From assembly GCA_910587865.1 (NCBI GenBank), contig CAJUNX010000003.1:1-64000 (forward strand): a stretch of 64,000 nt of DNA, in the 5' to 3' direction. The DNA comes from an uncultured Roseburia sp. (GTDB taxonomy: Bacteria; Bacillota; Clostridia; Lachnospirales; Lachnospiraceae). The notes beneath the pieces were generated by a model that saw only the letters and a list, made by a program, of their open reading frames with translations, searched no databases and was not told where the DNA came from. Shown here in pieces: positions 1 to 7,953 of this stretch. The number at the start of each line of letters is the position of its first letter. Position 1 is the first letter of the stretch. Made by a program: the position numbers and the translations under genes.

Positions 1-344
1 ATTCCATGTTATCTTAGGACTATCAATAAAAGATAATCCCGAATTATCCTTTATTTACTGCATTATATTATACCGCTAATTCTTCCTGATTTCAACCTAT
101 AAGTGCCGCTTTATTTGTTTTTCATACCATCCCTAGCAATTACAGTTTTTCAATCAACTTGATTTTACAAAACACTCCTAACATCAATATCAGACGCCGT
201 CCATATTGCTATTGGCATGCATCTTTCCATGTTATGGTAAGAATATTCTTATTTGAGCCCTCTATGTGAATTTTATCATTGTATCTATTTCACGCTTTTG
301 GCTTAATTTATTTTCTTTCACACTAACCAAAGCCCCACCTCCAA
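1..344. other. Non-coding AT-rich stretch at window start
   Basis: No convincing gene is seen. The stretch is AT-rich and holds a short hairpin (GATAAT...ATTATC, about 28-52) and a 12-bp palindrome AAGAATATTCTT near 239-250. It lies downstream of the leftward surface-protein gene, so either could be a weak terminator. No integrase or attachment site can be recognised. Confidence 0.4.
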
Positions 345-2027
345 TCACTCCTGTACCCCAATTACTATCTCATAAGAAGGCAAACCCGAATACTGCACCA
401 CCGTTATAGTATAAGTCTGCCCGCCCTCCAATTGCACCGTCTTCTTCCCCGACGAATAAAAGGCAGATGCCAGGGTCTGATTTATAGGCGAGACAACATA
501 AAACCTGTAATTTGCAGTCGCATCATTCGTACCAAAAGTGAATATATAGTTTCCAGTTACTGGCGCCGTATAAATATAAGTATTCTCCTGACCAGTATAT
601 AAAATATTTCCAGTTATCACATTCCCTTCAACAATCACCGGAGGACTGGGAACTCCGATATTTACCGTATAATTTTCAAACCCAGTGCTCTGACTGACGC
701 AAATATCATATGATTCACCTGCCACCAGACTGACATTTTTCCCACTATTTGAGCGATACCCATTAATCAGCGAAGTCTCATCCGAAGAATACAAATACAG
801 CCTATACTCTGCCTGCACATTATCAGTCAGAAGATCAAATCGATAAACTCCAGTCACTGGTGCCGTGTAGGTATAACGGTCAATTTGATCCGTATAAGAA
901 ATACTCCCCGAAAAACTGCCTGCACTAATAGTCTGTATGGGATTCGGTGCACCAATCGTAATTGTATAGCCAGGAAATCCCGTGCTCTGTTCAACAATCA
1001 TTACGTATGTCTCACCCTCCACCAAATCTGCTGATTTTCCATGCAAAGAAAATCTTGAGGAAATAACCGTATCATTATCTGATTTTAGCAGATAGAATCT
1101 GTAATCACACTCTACATTATCCGAAGAAAAATCAAAGCGATAACGTCCGCTGAGCGGTGCAGCAAATGTATAGTAGTTGCATTGATTGGTGTATGTAATT
1201 ACTCCTGTTATCACCGGTTCATAAACAGGTATTACAGGAGCAGGTATCCCCATCGAAACCGTATACTGCATATTTCCTGAAGACTGTTCTACAACAATAT
1301 GGTACACTTCACCACCTGCGGACAGCTCTACGGTTTTTCCATTTTGAGAATAGCGCGAAAAAGCCACTTCTTTACCATCTGATGAATAAACATAAAATTT
1401 GTAATCACCATTTGCATTATCCGAAGAAAAATCAAATCGATATTTTCCAGCAACTTCAGGCGTATATGTGTAGTAATCCTTCTGCCCATCAGAAACAAGC
1501 TCGCCGGAAAAACTGTTTCCTGAAATCTCTATTTCCGAAACTATTGTCTGAGGATTTTCAGATATTTCCGTTCTTTCCGGTTCCATAGCCTCTGTATCCT
1601 CGGGAAGTGTATTCTCCTCTTCAGAATCATCTGTAGACTCTTCTGTATCTTCACCTGCTTCATCAGATTCATGTTCTATCACTTCTGATTCAGTCGAAAC
1701 TGTTGATATGGTCATCTCCGACTCTTGTAAATTTTCATCACTCGAAGCTCCTCCACCTCCATATTCTCCCTCATTCATAGAAGATGATTCTGACTTTCCC
1801 TCAATAATCAGATGTATAACAGCATCAAAACCTCTCTGAAATACACCCTCAAAGTTTATCAGAGCTGAAATCAGTATACTTAAAATAAGCAGCACAAATG
1901 CTAAACCTATATATTTTGCTATAGACCATGGTTTCTTAATACTAACGGGCTTCAATGCTGCAATACACTGGACAATTAAATATGCCACAACCGCCAAAAC
2001 AATAAAACACATCAGAACAATAAACAT
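345..2027 (-). CDS. Membrane-anchored surface protein with four PPC-like repeats
   Basis: This is about 560 residues from the ATG at 2027, which has GAGGTG just upstream; an ATG at 2072 is in frame but has a poorer ribosome site. Two N-terminal hydrophobic segments (about 1-25 and 35-60) precede a Ser/Glu/Thr-rich low-complexity linker (about 85-165). Four tandem repeats of roughly 90 residues follow. Each carries a YTYTAPVTGxYRFDF-like strand, a Tyr-Arg-[FL]-Tyr-[LV] strand and an IGxP end, resembling bacterial pre-peptidase C-terminal (PPC) beta-sandwich domains. No catalytic domain is visible, so a cell-surface binding or spacer role is inferred. It stands alone, leftward, next to the small sigma-factor gene. 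The exact function is unknown. Confidence 0.75.
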   Translation of the reverse strand: MFIVLMCFIVLAVVAYLIVQCIAALKPVSIKKPWSIAKYIGLAFVLLILSILISALINFEGVFQRGFDAVIHLIIEGKSESSSMNEGEYGGGGASSDENLQESEMTISTVSTESEVIEHESDEAGEDTEESTDDSEEENTLPEDTEAMEPERTEISENPQTIVSEIEISGNSFSGELVSDGQKDYYTYTPEVAGKYRFDFSSDNANGDYKFYVYSSDGKEVAFSRYSQNGKTVELSAGGEVYHIVVEQSSGNMQYTVSMGIPAPVIPVYEPVITGVITYTNQCNYYTFAAPLSGRYRFDFSSDNVECDYRFYLLKSDNDTVISSRFSLHGKSADLVEGETYVMIVEQSTGFPGYTITIGAPNPIQTISAGSFSGSISYTDQIDRYTYTAPVTGVYRFDLLTDNVQAEYRLYLYSSDETSLINGYRSNSGKNVSLVAGESYDICVSQSTGFENYTVNIGVPSPPVIVEGNVITGNILYTGQENTYIYTAPVTGNYIFTFGTNDATANYRFYVVSPINQTLASAFYSSGKKTVQLEGGQTYTITVVQYSGLPSYEIVIGVQE

Positions 2028-2219
2028 TTTCACCTCATCCCCCAAACCAAAATGATATAAAATGCAAATCATGAAATAAATAACCTTTGGCGAAAAGCAA
2101 AAATATATGAATCATTTTACTACTTTTATACGCCAATATACACACTCCATAATTCCGCACAATATGACCAATTGTTCCAAAACGCCTCATAATTCTATTT
2201 TTTTCACCCATATCCCAAA

Positions 2220-2253
2220 GGATGGCTGCACCGCCTCCGCGATGCAGCCATCC
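2220..2253 (-). terminator. Terminator of the small sigma-factor gene
   Basis: A perfect 11-bp stem (GGATGGCTGCA / TGCAGCCATCC) with a 12-base loop lies directly downstream of the leftward sigma-factor stop at 2263. On the minus strand it is followed by only a short T tract (TTT), so termination strength is uncertain. Confidence 0.65.
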
Positions 2254-2262
2254 CTCTACTTC

Positions 2263-2706
2263 CTACAACAACTCCCTCAACTTCTCCAATATCCTCTTCT
2301 TCCTATACTGCAGCGTCGTCCGCGCAATCCCAAGCTCCCGGGCCAATGCCACTTCGCTAACCTCCTGGTAAAACAGCGCATAGATAATCTCCAGCTCGTC
2401 ACGGTCCAACGCCTCCAGCACTTCACTCAATCGCTCCAGCATAACCGCCCGGACTGCAGCATCCGCCACGTCCTCTTCTTCTCCCATAAACTGTCGCTCC
2501 ATTGCGAGCAACCGCTCATAAGAATCCTCTTTACCCGGAAGCACCCGGATCTGCCCGGTCTCCCTGTCGACCAGTACACGCTCCTCCTTCAGATCATGCA
2601 TAAAATATTTCTCCTTCCGCCTTCCTCTATAATAAACCTCATATAATTCCTGACTTACCTCAAAGATCTGTCCATCTGCCTTAATATAATAATGATCCTT
2701 TGCCAT
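2263..2706 (-). CDS. Small sigma-70-like factor (region 4 type)
   Basis: This is 147 residues with AAGGAGAG upstream of the ATG. The C-terminal about 55 residues form a sigma region 4-like helix-turn-helix: an LDRDELEIIYALF helix, then EVALARELGIARTTLQYRKKRIL, as in ECF-like and ICE-borne sigma factors. The N-terminal part (YYRGRRKEKYFMHDLKEE) resembles the sigma-like proteins of Tn916/Tn1549-type elements. It probably directs or helps transcription of the mobile element, but no target promoter can be named. Its place beside XRE genes fits the regulatory end of an ICE. It could instead be a transcription factor that merely uses a sigma-4 fold. Confidence 0.75.
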   Translation of the reverse strand: MAKDHYYIKADGQIFEVSQELYEVYYRGRRKEKYFMHDLKEERVLVDRETGQIRVLPGKEDSYERLLAMERQFMGEEEDVADAAVRAVMLERLSEVLEALDRDELEIIYALFYQEVSEVALARELGIARTTLQYRKKRILEKLRELL

Positions 2707-3076
2707 CTGCGACTCTCTCCTTTCTGAATTCTGAAATGTTCAAAACCCAGAAAGGCGGCGCACGTTCCATATAAATATGCAATTCTGCTAATGCATAACA
2801 TAATTCCTACGCTTTTAGGTATCCTGTACTTAAAAGCATAGCGCTTCTGGCATCAGCGAAACACGGTCAGGATCGTCATATCTCACGTCGCAATTCGGCT
2901 ACTATCCTCCAACCATCTTCGATTCTGCACATTATTCCTACGGACGTAATGCTTCCGCATTTTCGATATGTCCTTATCTGCAGACAAAAAAAAGAGAGCC
3001 AATCAATATATGATATGATCAGCTCTCGCAATCTCCCTATTCACTTTTTCACTCAAATAGTTTGCCGCCTCTACAC
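2707..3076. other. Intergenic stretch without genes
   Basis: No coding region is supported. It holds the minus-strand terminator at 2986-3027 and an imperfect inverted repeat near 2809-2846 (AAGCGCTATGCTTTTAAG against CGCTTTTAGG), which may be a regulatory hairpin upstream of the sigma-factor gene. Confidence 0.4.
2986..3027 (-). terminator. Rho-independent terminator after XRE gene
   Basis: On the minus strand a GAGAGC...GCTCTC stem with internal complementary GATCA/TGATT bases is followed by eight T residues. It lies about 50 bases beyond the stop of the leftward XRE gene at 3077. Confidence 0.7.
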
Positions 3077-3379
3077 CTATGCATTCACCACCTCAACCAG
3101 TACACACAGCTTAACCTTATCACCTTTCCCGTCATTTCCAATATCCACCAAAACCGGTTCCGCTTTTCCAAACAATATGTAATCTGTCGATGTATGAAGG
3201 ACCTGCGCAATCTCCATCAGGCGTTCCACCGGGCAGGCCGTTTCACCGCTTTCGATCCGCTGCAGCTGTCTCTCTGTTGAATAACAAAGCTGTTCTGCCA
3301 GCTCATGCTGCGTCATTCCTTCTTTATGACGCAGATATTTTATTCTAAATCCCATTTCTCTTTTGTCAAAATACTGCAT
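3077..3379 (-). CDS. XRE-family helix-turn-helix regulator
   Basis: This is 100 residues from the ATG at 3379, chosen because GGAGGAGG sits just upstream; a GTG at 3394 overlaps that site. A cro/CI-type HTH fills residues about 10-65 (RIKYLRHKEGMTQHELAEQL, then IESGETACPVERLMEIAQVL), followed by TDYILFG and a short basic/acidic tail. Such small XRE proteins usually repress mobile-element or quorum-sensing promoters. A second XRE gene lies upstream on the same strand with a gap of about 195 bases, so the two are probably separate units. The DNA target is unknown. Confidence 0.85.
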   Translation of the reverse strand: MQYFDKREMGFRIKYLRHKEGMTQHELAEQLCYSTERQLQRIESGETACPVERLMEIAQVLHTSTDYILFGKAEPVLVDIGNDGKGDKVKLCVLVEVVNA

Positions 3380-3573
3380 AATCTCCTCCTCCACTTCATT
3401 TTACTTTTGTCCATATTACAAGGATCTTTTCGCAAACCCTGTAGCCAGAACACAGTGCAAAAACTGCACCTTCTTTGAAAATCTGCGTTGCAGATTCCCA
3501 TATGTTATATTATGATAGCATGAAATGGAGAATTTTCATTTAATACCTTAATTATGCATTTTTTCGTCTGAAT

Positions 3574-3897
3574 TCAGTCTGTATCACACAAATCACTCAA
3601 TTTTTGCAGAATAATCCGAATTTGGCTGCGCTGGCTGGGTCTTAGTGTTTCCAGGAAGCATATAATCTTCTCACTGTTCGGATAAACACTTTCCTCTCCC
3701 AGCATAATGTAATCACAACTCACAGAAAGCGCTTTGGATATGTTACAGAGTGTATCCGCCGAAAATCCTTTCTTTCCGGTTTCGATCTCATATAAAAACT
3801 TTGACGAAATACCAACTTTCTCAGCGAAGGTCTCCCTCGTCTCCTCCTGTATCTCCCTCAGTTCCCTGATCCTTTTCCCAATCTGCTTATTCGACAT
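3574..3897 (-). CDS. XRE-family helix-turn-helix regulator
   Basis: This is 107 residues from the ATG at 3897, preceded by GGAGG and seven A residues; an upstream in-frame start at 3963 has no site. The HTH spans about residues 5-62 (IRELREIQEETRETFAEKVG, then YEIETGKKGFSADTLCNISK), followed by SCDYIMLGEES and a C-terminal helix. It is transcribed away from agrB, whose start lies about 280 bases to the right, so it may control the divergent agrB promoter; this is inference from position only. Confidence 0.85.
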   Translation of the reverse strand: MSNKQIGKRIRELREIQEETRETFAEKVGISSKFLYEIETGKKGFSADTLCNISKALSVSCDYIMLGEESVYPNSEKIICFLETLRPSQRSQIRIILQKLSDLCDTD

Positions 3898-4147
3898 TTT
3901 TTTCCTCCATATGACAGATTCTACAACCATCGGCATCCAGATATAAACCATCCAGTGTGCCATATCACATTACCTAAAATTCATATTTCAGTATAACTGC
4001 TCCTGCAATCAGGCTGTTCGCTCTTACCGAATGCAGGTAAAATCACTGTTAAACTTATCAATATGTCATTTCAGGAACTCTGATATCAATTAGATGCCAA
4101 AATTCACTTCATTCATGCATAAAATCACATACAAACTACGCATACTG

Positions 4148-4153
4148 TATACT
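4148..4153 (+). promoter_or_regulatory. Candidate -10 box of agrBD
   Basis: A TATACT hexamer lies 25 bases before the agrB start codon, with no clear -35 box, as expected of an activated promoter. About 100 bases upstream, GCAGGTAAA (4033) and ACTGTTAAA (4045) loosely resemble the ACAGTTAAG repeats bound by AgrA-type LytTR domains. This is a weak match offered only as a candidate. Confidence 0.3.
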
Positions 4154-4177
4154 TAGAGTAAATTTGGAGGTTTTACT

Positions 4178-4726
4178 ATGGAACGAATCAGAATGCATTT
4201 AAAGAACACTTATCACTTAAGCAACTACCAGCTTTCCCAAATCAGTTTCCTGTTCAAAACACTGGGATCAGAATTCAGCAAGATTCTCATCATGGGAATC
4301 CTGTTTTACAGACAATTGCCTCTTTATTTCTTTGCATTATTTATTATGGTCTTCCTCCGCTCTTCCACCGGGGGACTGCATTTTTATACTTATGCAGGAT
4401 GTCTGATGACTTCGGTCATCTATATGTTCCTGACACTGGTTGCACTGCCCTGCATCCCTGTCAGAAGCAGTATACAGCTCCTATTACTATTATTTTGCAT
4501 TCTCTGCTGCTACAGGATCGGACCTATTGCTTCAAAATACCGCCCCAAAATTTCCGATCAAAACAGAATACATCGCAAAAACATTACCTGCATATTTATA
4601 TTCTTCTACTCATTGGCACTGTATATAATTCCACAAAGCCCATTTCTGATTGCGGGCTTCTGGGTTATTATATTGCATTCGCTTCAATTGATACTGGCGA
4701 AAATAAGAGAGAAAGGAGACGCATAG
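4178..4726 (+). CDS. agrB: AgrB-family autoinducer-processing membrane peptidase
   Basis: This is 182 residues with GGAGG eight bases before the ATG. AgrB proteins are membrane cysteine endopeptidases that cut the C-terminal tail of the AgrD pro-peptide and help cyclise it. The family signature is present: RSSTGGLHFYTYAGC supplies the conserved His (about residue 75) and Cys (about residue 82) of the catalytic dyad. Four to five hydrophobic segments follow. The usual family length is 180-210. agrD follows after one base, so the two form one transcript. The kinase and regulator lie opposite, facing this gene, rather than downstream as in the classical agrBDCA order. Confidence 0.92.
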   Translation: MERIRMHLKNTYHLSNYQLSQISFLFKTLGSEFSKILIMGILFYRQLPLYFFALFIMVFLRSSTGGLHFYTYAGCLMTSVIYMFLTLVALPCIPVRSSIQLLLLLFCILCCYRIGPIASKYRPKISDQNRIHRKNITCIFIFFYSLALYIIPQSPFLIAGFWVIILHSLQLILAKIREKGDA

Positions 4727-4727
4727 C

Positions 4728-4841
4728 ATGATTTACCATCTTTTAGGAACCTGTGCCGCTTTTTCATGGTGGATCGAGACAAACTTTACAAGCCTTGTAC
4801 TGTTTGGCGAATATCCGTATCCGACAGAAGAGGAAGCGTAG
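4728..4841 (+). CDS. agrD: AgrD-like cyclic peptide autoinducer precursor
   Basis: This is a 37-residue peptide missed by length filters. AAAGGAGA lies upstream and its start is two bases after the agrB stop codon. Its three-part layout matches AgrD: an amphipathic N-terminal helix (MIYHLLGTCAAFSWWI), a core, and an acidic C-terminal recognition tail (GEYPYPTEEEA). By alignment with staphylococcal, listerial and clostridial AgrD, cleavage should follow Phe26, giving a five-residue ring Ser22-Leu-Val-Leu-Phe26. The ring position is Ser, not Cys, predicting a lactone rather than a thiolactone, as in Staphylococcus intermedius. The only Cys (residue 9) is in the N-terminal helix. Confidence 0.88.
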   Translation: MIYHLLGTCAAFSWWIETNFTSLVLFGEYPYPTEEEA

Positions 4842-4880
4842 CAACAGCTGCAATGCGCTGCACGGCAATTGTTGCCAACA

Positions 4881-4934
4881 AAAATACCAGGCGTGGAAAG
4901 ACAACGATCATCTTCTCCACCCCTGGTATTTTTT
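4881..4934. terminator. Bidirectional terminator between agrD and agrA
   Basis: The inverted repeat AAAATACCAGG-x-GTGGA / TCCAC-x-CCTGGTATTTT has a loop of about 20 bases, A residues on its left and T residues on its right. It lies between the convergent agrBD and agrCA transcripts and should end both. Confidence 0.85.
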
Positions 4935-4939
4935 GCAAT

Positions 4940-5662
4940 TCAACAGAATTCTTCTCTCATTATCTTTTTATAGGTGATCCCAATCTCAATACTACCATAA
5001 TCATTTTTCAAACCAATCATTCCATTCGTAACGTCTACGTTTCTGACGTATCTTTTATTCACCACAGTATGACGGCTGCATCTTATAAAATCCATCCCTT
5101 CTGCATCTTCAAGAAATTTTGTCAACGTCATACCTGAAAGCGTAATCATATCCTTATGTGTTGTATGTATCAACAGCTTATGCTTACAAACCTCAGCGTA
5201 TATGATTTCTTCCTGATCAAGCGCTAAAACAATTCCGTCCTTTCTGAAATAGAGCGTCTTCCGCATCTCTTCCCTTCCCGGGAATTCCAAACATCGTTCC
5301 ATCAGCATACGGACATATTCCGGATCAAACGGCTTTTCCACAAAACTATAGCAATGCAGTTTCTCATACGTATACAGCCTGGAATCTTCCAGGGATGTGA
5401 CAAAGATCACCGGGGTAAACGCATACCTGGTAACTCGCCGGACATTATCTACAAATCTCAGACCCGACGAATCACCCTGCACCGATTTATCTAAAATAAT
5501 GTCTACCACGAACAAATCGATCTCTTTTTCCATCAGACATTCATACGCATCCTTCACACGATCGAATGCCAGCACATTCGTCTGCACCTGCAGTCTCTGT
5601 GCAATTCATTCCAGGAGGTTCCGGGCATCTTCCTCATCCTCTATGATCAAAATATTTTTCAT
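4940..5662 (-). pseudogene. agrA: AgrA-like LytTR response regulator broken by in-frame TGA
   Basis: The reading frame from the ATG at 5662 begins MKNILIIEDEEDARNLLE, a perfect receiver-domain start with the acidic pocket, then hits TGA at codon 19 (5606-5608) and continues in the same frame for 222 more codons. The rest holds the phospho-acceptor strand (DLFVVDIIL), the Lys strand (YSFVEKPFDPEY) and a LytTR DNA-binding domain (about codons 135-240). The start overlaps the kinase stop codon by four bases (ATGA), so the genes are translationally coupled. A GTG at 5587 could restart a 215-residue protein, but this would lack the first receiver strand and acidic pocket. Probably inactivated or altered. 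Confidence 0.85.
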
Positions 5663-6939
5663 TCGTCTGCCTGTTCCTCCTTCTTCGGAATCCTCAATAT
5701 AAATTCTATCCGATTCTCTCCGTCCTCTTCCCTGTTTCTGTATGCGATATCACAGTTCCACTCGCTGCACAATGTCCGCAAATGATACAGCCCGATGCCA
5801 CGCTGTTTTCCTTTCGTACTCTGTCCCAGTTCAAACCATCTCTCGATTTCATCATATGGTACATACGGATGTTTATTCGCGACTGTCACACAGCATTCCT
5901 CCCGCGCACCAGCACCATCAATCGATACAAACACACACTGTTCAGGCGTCGTCTTTTTAACAGCTTCGACCGCGTTATCCAGCAAAATCCCTAACATCTC
6001 CACCAATACATGTCCCGGTATTCCAAGATGCTCTGCCGATGCGGCGATCCTGAATTCTACCCGAATCTTATCGTCTTCTATTTCTCTGAACTTCCCATAT
6101 AAATACCCAATGAGCGGTCTGTTCTCCAAAAGCAGTAATTTCTGATATCTATAATCTTCAATAACCTGCTGGTAATAGGCATCCTGTTCGGATACTGCTC
6201 TATCGTATGTCTCATAGGCATATCTCGCTGAAAAGATTGCCAGCACATGATTCTTAAACGCATGCTGCTTCACTCTTAATTCTTCCAGGAGCTGATCATA
6301 GTGCTTTGCTTCCTGTGCACTCAATGCCAGTTCCTGCGCCACCACTTCACGATCAGTCTGTGCTCTTCCCCACTTTATCACCATTATCAACAACATAACC
6401 AGTACTGGAACAGCAACAACAAAATACTCTGTATGAATGCCATTGTTTACTTTATCCTGGAACAAAATCAGTACCACAACAAACAAAACGATTCCAGTAA
6501 TCCAGTAGATGCGGTATTTTCTCACAAATGCACTTAACGCCTCGAGATGCAAACGTGGAAGTATGAACACAGAACAAAACAATGTACAGACATTGACCAT
6601 AAGCGCCCGCATCATTTCCTGCTCCGGCAACACCAAATTCACGAGTAGAACAAATCCAAACTGCATAATGACAAGTACGATCAGAAATAATGCCACATTT
6701 ATAATTGTATGTATCAATGAACCCTTAAACTTCCGTTTACAATATATTCCAATGACACCATAAAGGATCACCGAACTCACACTCTGAAAATGAAACTGAT
6801 TCGCCACATCAAGACAGATCAGTAATGTCATAAAAAGCAATATCGTACTAATATCCAACTTTACTTTCCTGCCATATACACAATGAATACAAATTATCGC
6901 AGATACCAGTTCCAGCACAAGCGTAATCTTCTCGAGCAT
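5659..6939 (-). CDS. agrC: AgrC-like GHKL sensor histidine kinase
   Basis: This is 426 residues. Six to seven transmembrane helices fill residues about 1-190. A coiled helix with the phospho-acceptor motif follows, KQHAFKNHVLAI (His226), then the GHKL ATP-binding domain with N-box EMLGILLDNAVEAV and G-box QRGIGLYHL. The family senses cyclic peptides outside the membrane and phosphorylates a LytTR regulator. It lies in the order XRE regulator, kinase, regulator on the minus strand, opposite agrBD, and is the natural receptor for the AgrD peptide. AAGGAG lies 13 bases before the ATG. The classical HD after the acceptor His reads HA here. Confidence 0.9.
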   Translation of the reverse strand: MLEKITLVLELVSAIICIHCVYGRKVKLDISTILLFMTLLICLDVANQFHFQSVSSVILYGVIGIYCKRKFKGSLIHTIINVALFLIVLVIMQFGFVLLVNLVLPEQEMMRALMVNVCTLFCSVFILPRLHLEALSAFVRKYRIYWITGIVLFVVVLILFQDKVNNGIHTEYFVVAVPVLVMLLIMVIKWGRAQTDREVVAQELALSAQEAKHYDQLLEELRVKQHAFKNHVLAIFSARYAYETYDRAVSEQDAYYQQVIEDYRYQKLLLLENRPLIGYLYGKFREIEDDKIRVEFRIAASAEHLGIPGHVLVEMLGILLDNAVEAVKKTTPEQCVFVSIDGAGAREECCVTVANKHPYVPYDEIERWFELGQSTKGKQRGIGLYHLRTLCSEWNCDIAYRNREEDGENRIEFILRIPKKEEQADE

Positions 6940-7002
6940 AATGCATATACTCTCCTTTCAGCGCTTTTGTATTTTCCTGAATATCCCGCAGAATTCCGTC
7001 TA

Positions 7003-7680
7003 TCATTCATCCGCAGTCGATTCCAGCATTCCAAACATTGCTGATCTGACTTCTTCATCCATCAATCCCAGCATATATCCAATCTCACTCCGTATCCCCT
7101 TGGGATCCTCAATGAATACTGCCGGTGGTATTTGAAATGAATGATATATTTTCCAAAGTATCTCGCTATTCGGGAGACTCCGCCCATTTTCCAACGCACG
7201 CAGCGTCTTTATATCCACATGCAATTGTTCCGCTATTTCCTGCTGTGTATAGTCCAAATCCTTACGGGCAGCCAATAAAATATTTTCATTTCTACATACC
7301 GCCTGCATTGCATAATTCACATATCTTACCCTGGCATACAGCTTCTTCCTCTCAGTAACTCTCTTCTCCCCATAACAATACAACACAGCTGCCACCACCA
7401 TATTCAGATATCCCAACAGTCTTACATAACTATGATTCGGCAGAAAGGTCTCGCATTCGCTCTTTGCGCGTATTCCGGTAAAAACATAATGAAGATCTAT
7501 ATCCGAATCTATCAGATATCTTACTTCGTGATAAGTAAAACGCCGGTTCCCCAGCTCTGCTTTACTATAAAGACTCTGACTCATCTTCATATACCGGCTT
7601 ATCTCTTCCTGTGATAATTCTCTGTTTTCTCTTTCTTCTTTTAACCTCGATAAAACATCCTGATAGACACCTGCACACAT
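7003..7680 (-). CDS. Regulator with two XRE helix-turn-helix domains
   Basis: This is 225 residues from the ATG at 7680, which has AAAGGAA upstream; an ATG at 7719 lacks a site. It carries two separate XRE-type HTH units: one at about residues 8-60 (LKEERENRELSQEEISRYMK) and one at about 140-200 (LAARKDLDYTQQEIAEQLHV, then LENGRSLPNSEILWKIYHSF). They are joined by a helical segment with a hydrophobic stretch. It is the first gene of a leftward unit with the agrC/agrA pair (63-base gap), so it may control or be controlled by that peptide system. The double-HTH layout is uncommon; the ligand and operator are unknown. Confidence 0.8.
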   Translation of the reverse strand: MCAGVYQDVLSRLKEERENRELSQEEISRYMKMSQSLYSKAELGNRRFTYHEVRYLIDSDIDLHYVFTGIRAKSECETFLPNHSYVRLLGYLNMVVAAVLYCYGEKRVTERKKLYARVRYVNYAMQAVCRNENILLAARKDLDYTQQEIAEQLHVDIKTLRALENGRSLPNSEILWKIYHSFQIPPAVFIEDPKGIRSEIGYMLGLMDEEVRSAMFGMLESTADE

Positions 7681-7899
7681 AGGTAATTTCCTTTGAGCAT
7701 TAATTCTTATTTTACCCATTCTAAGTTATAGTTATTACCTATTGAGCACCATTTTAGTACTATTCATAATAATTCAGAATATTTCCTACAATATACAATC
7801 TCCAACGAAAACTAAATTCATAAACGATATCTGCCCTCTAAACTTCACTATTACACTATGAAGTATTACGTCATCTATAGTTGTATTAAAATAAATAAA

Positions 7900-7941
7900 A
7901 CAGGAATCACATTCTACTCTCAAAACAAAATGGATTCCTGT
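7900..7941 (-). terminator. Terminator of the ABC-2 transporter operon
   Basis: The stem ACAGGAATC / GATTCCTGT is followed on the minus strand by TTTTATTTATTTT. It starts 13 bases after the permease stop at 7954. The same stem core recurs at 16,084-16,134. Confidence 0.8.
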
Positions 7942-7953
7942 CACTTATCTCTC

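Noticed and set aside
1..30. TAGGACTA shared by the window's left edge and the inverted repeat at 55,933-55,993, suggesting both ICE ends
   Set aside because: An 8-base match is expected by chance more than once in 64 kb, no integrase is near position 1, and the missing half of the deacetylase gene is absent.
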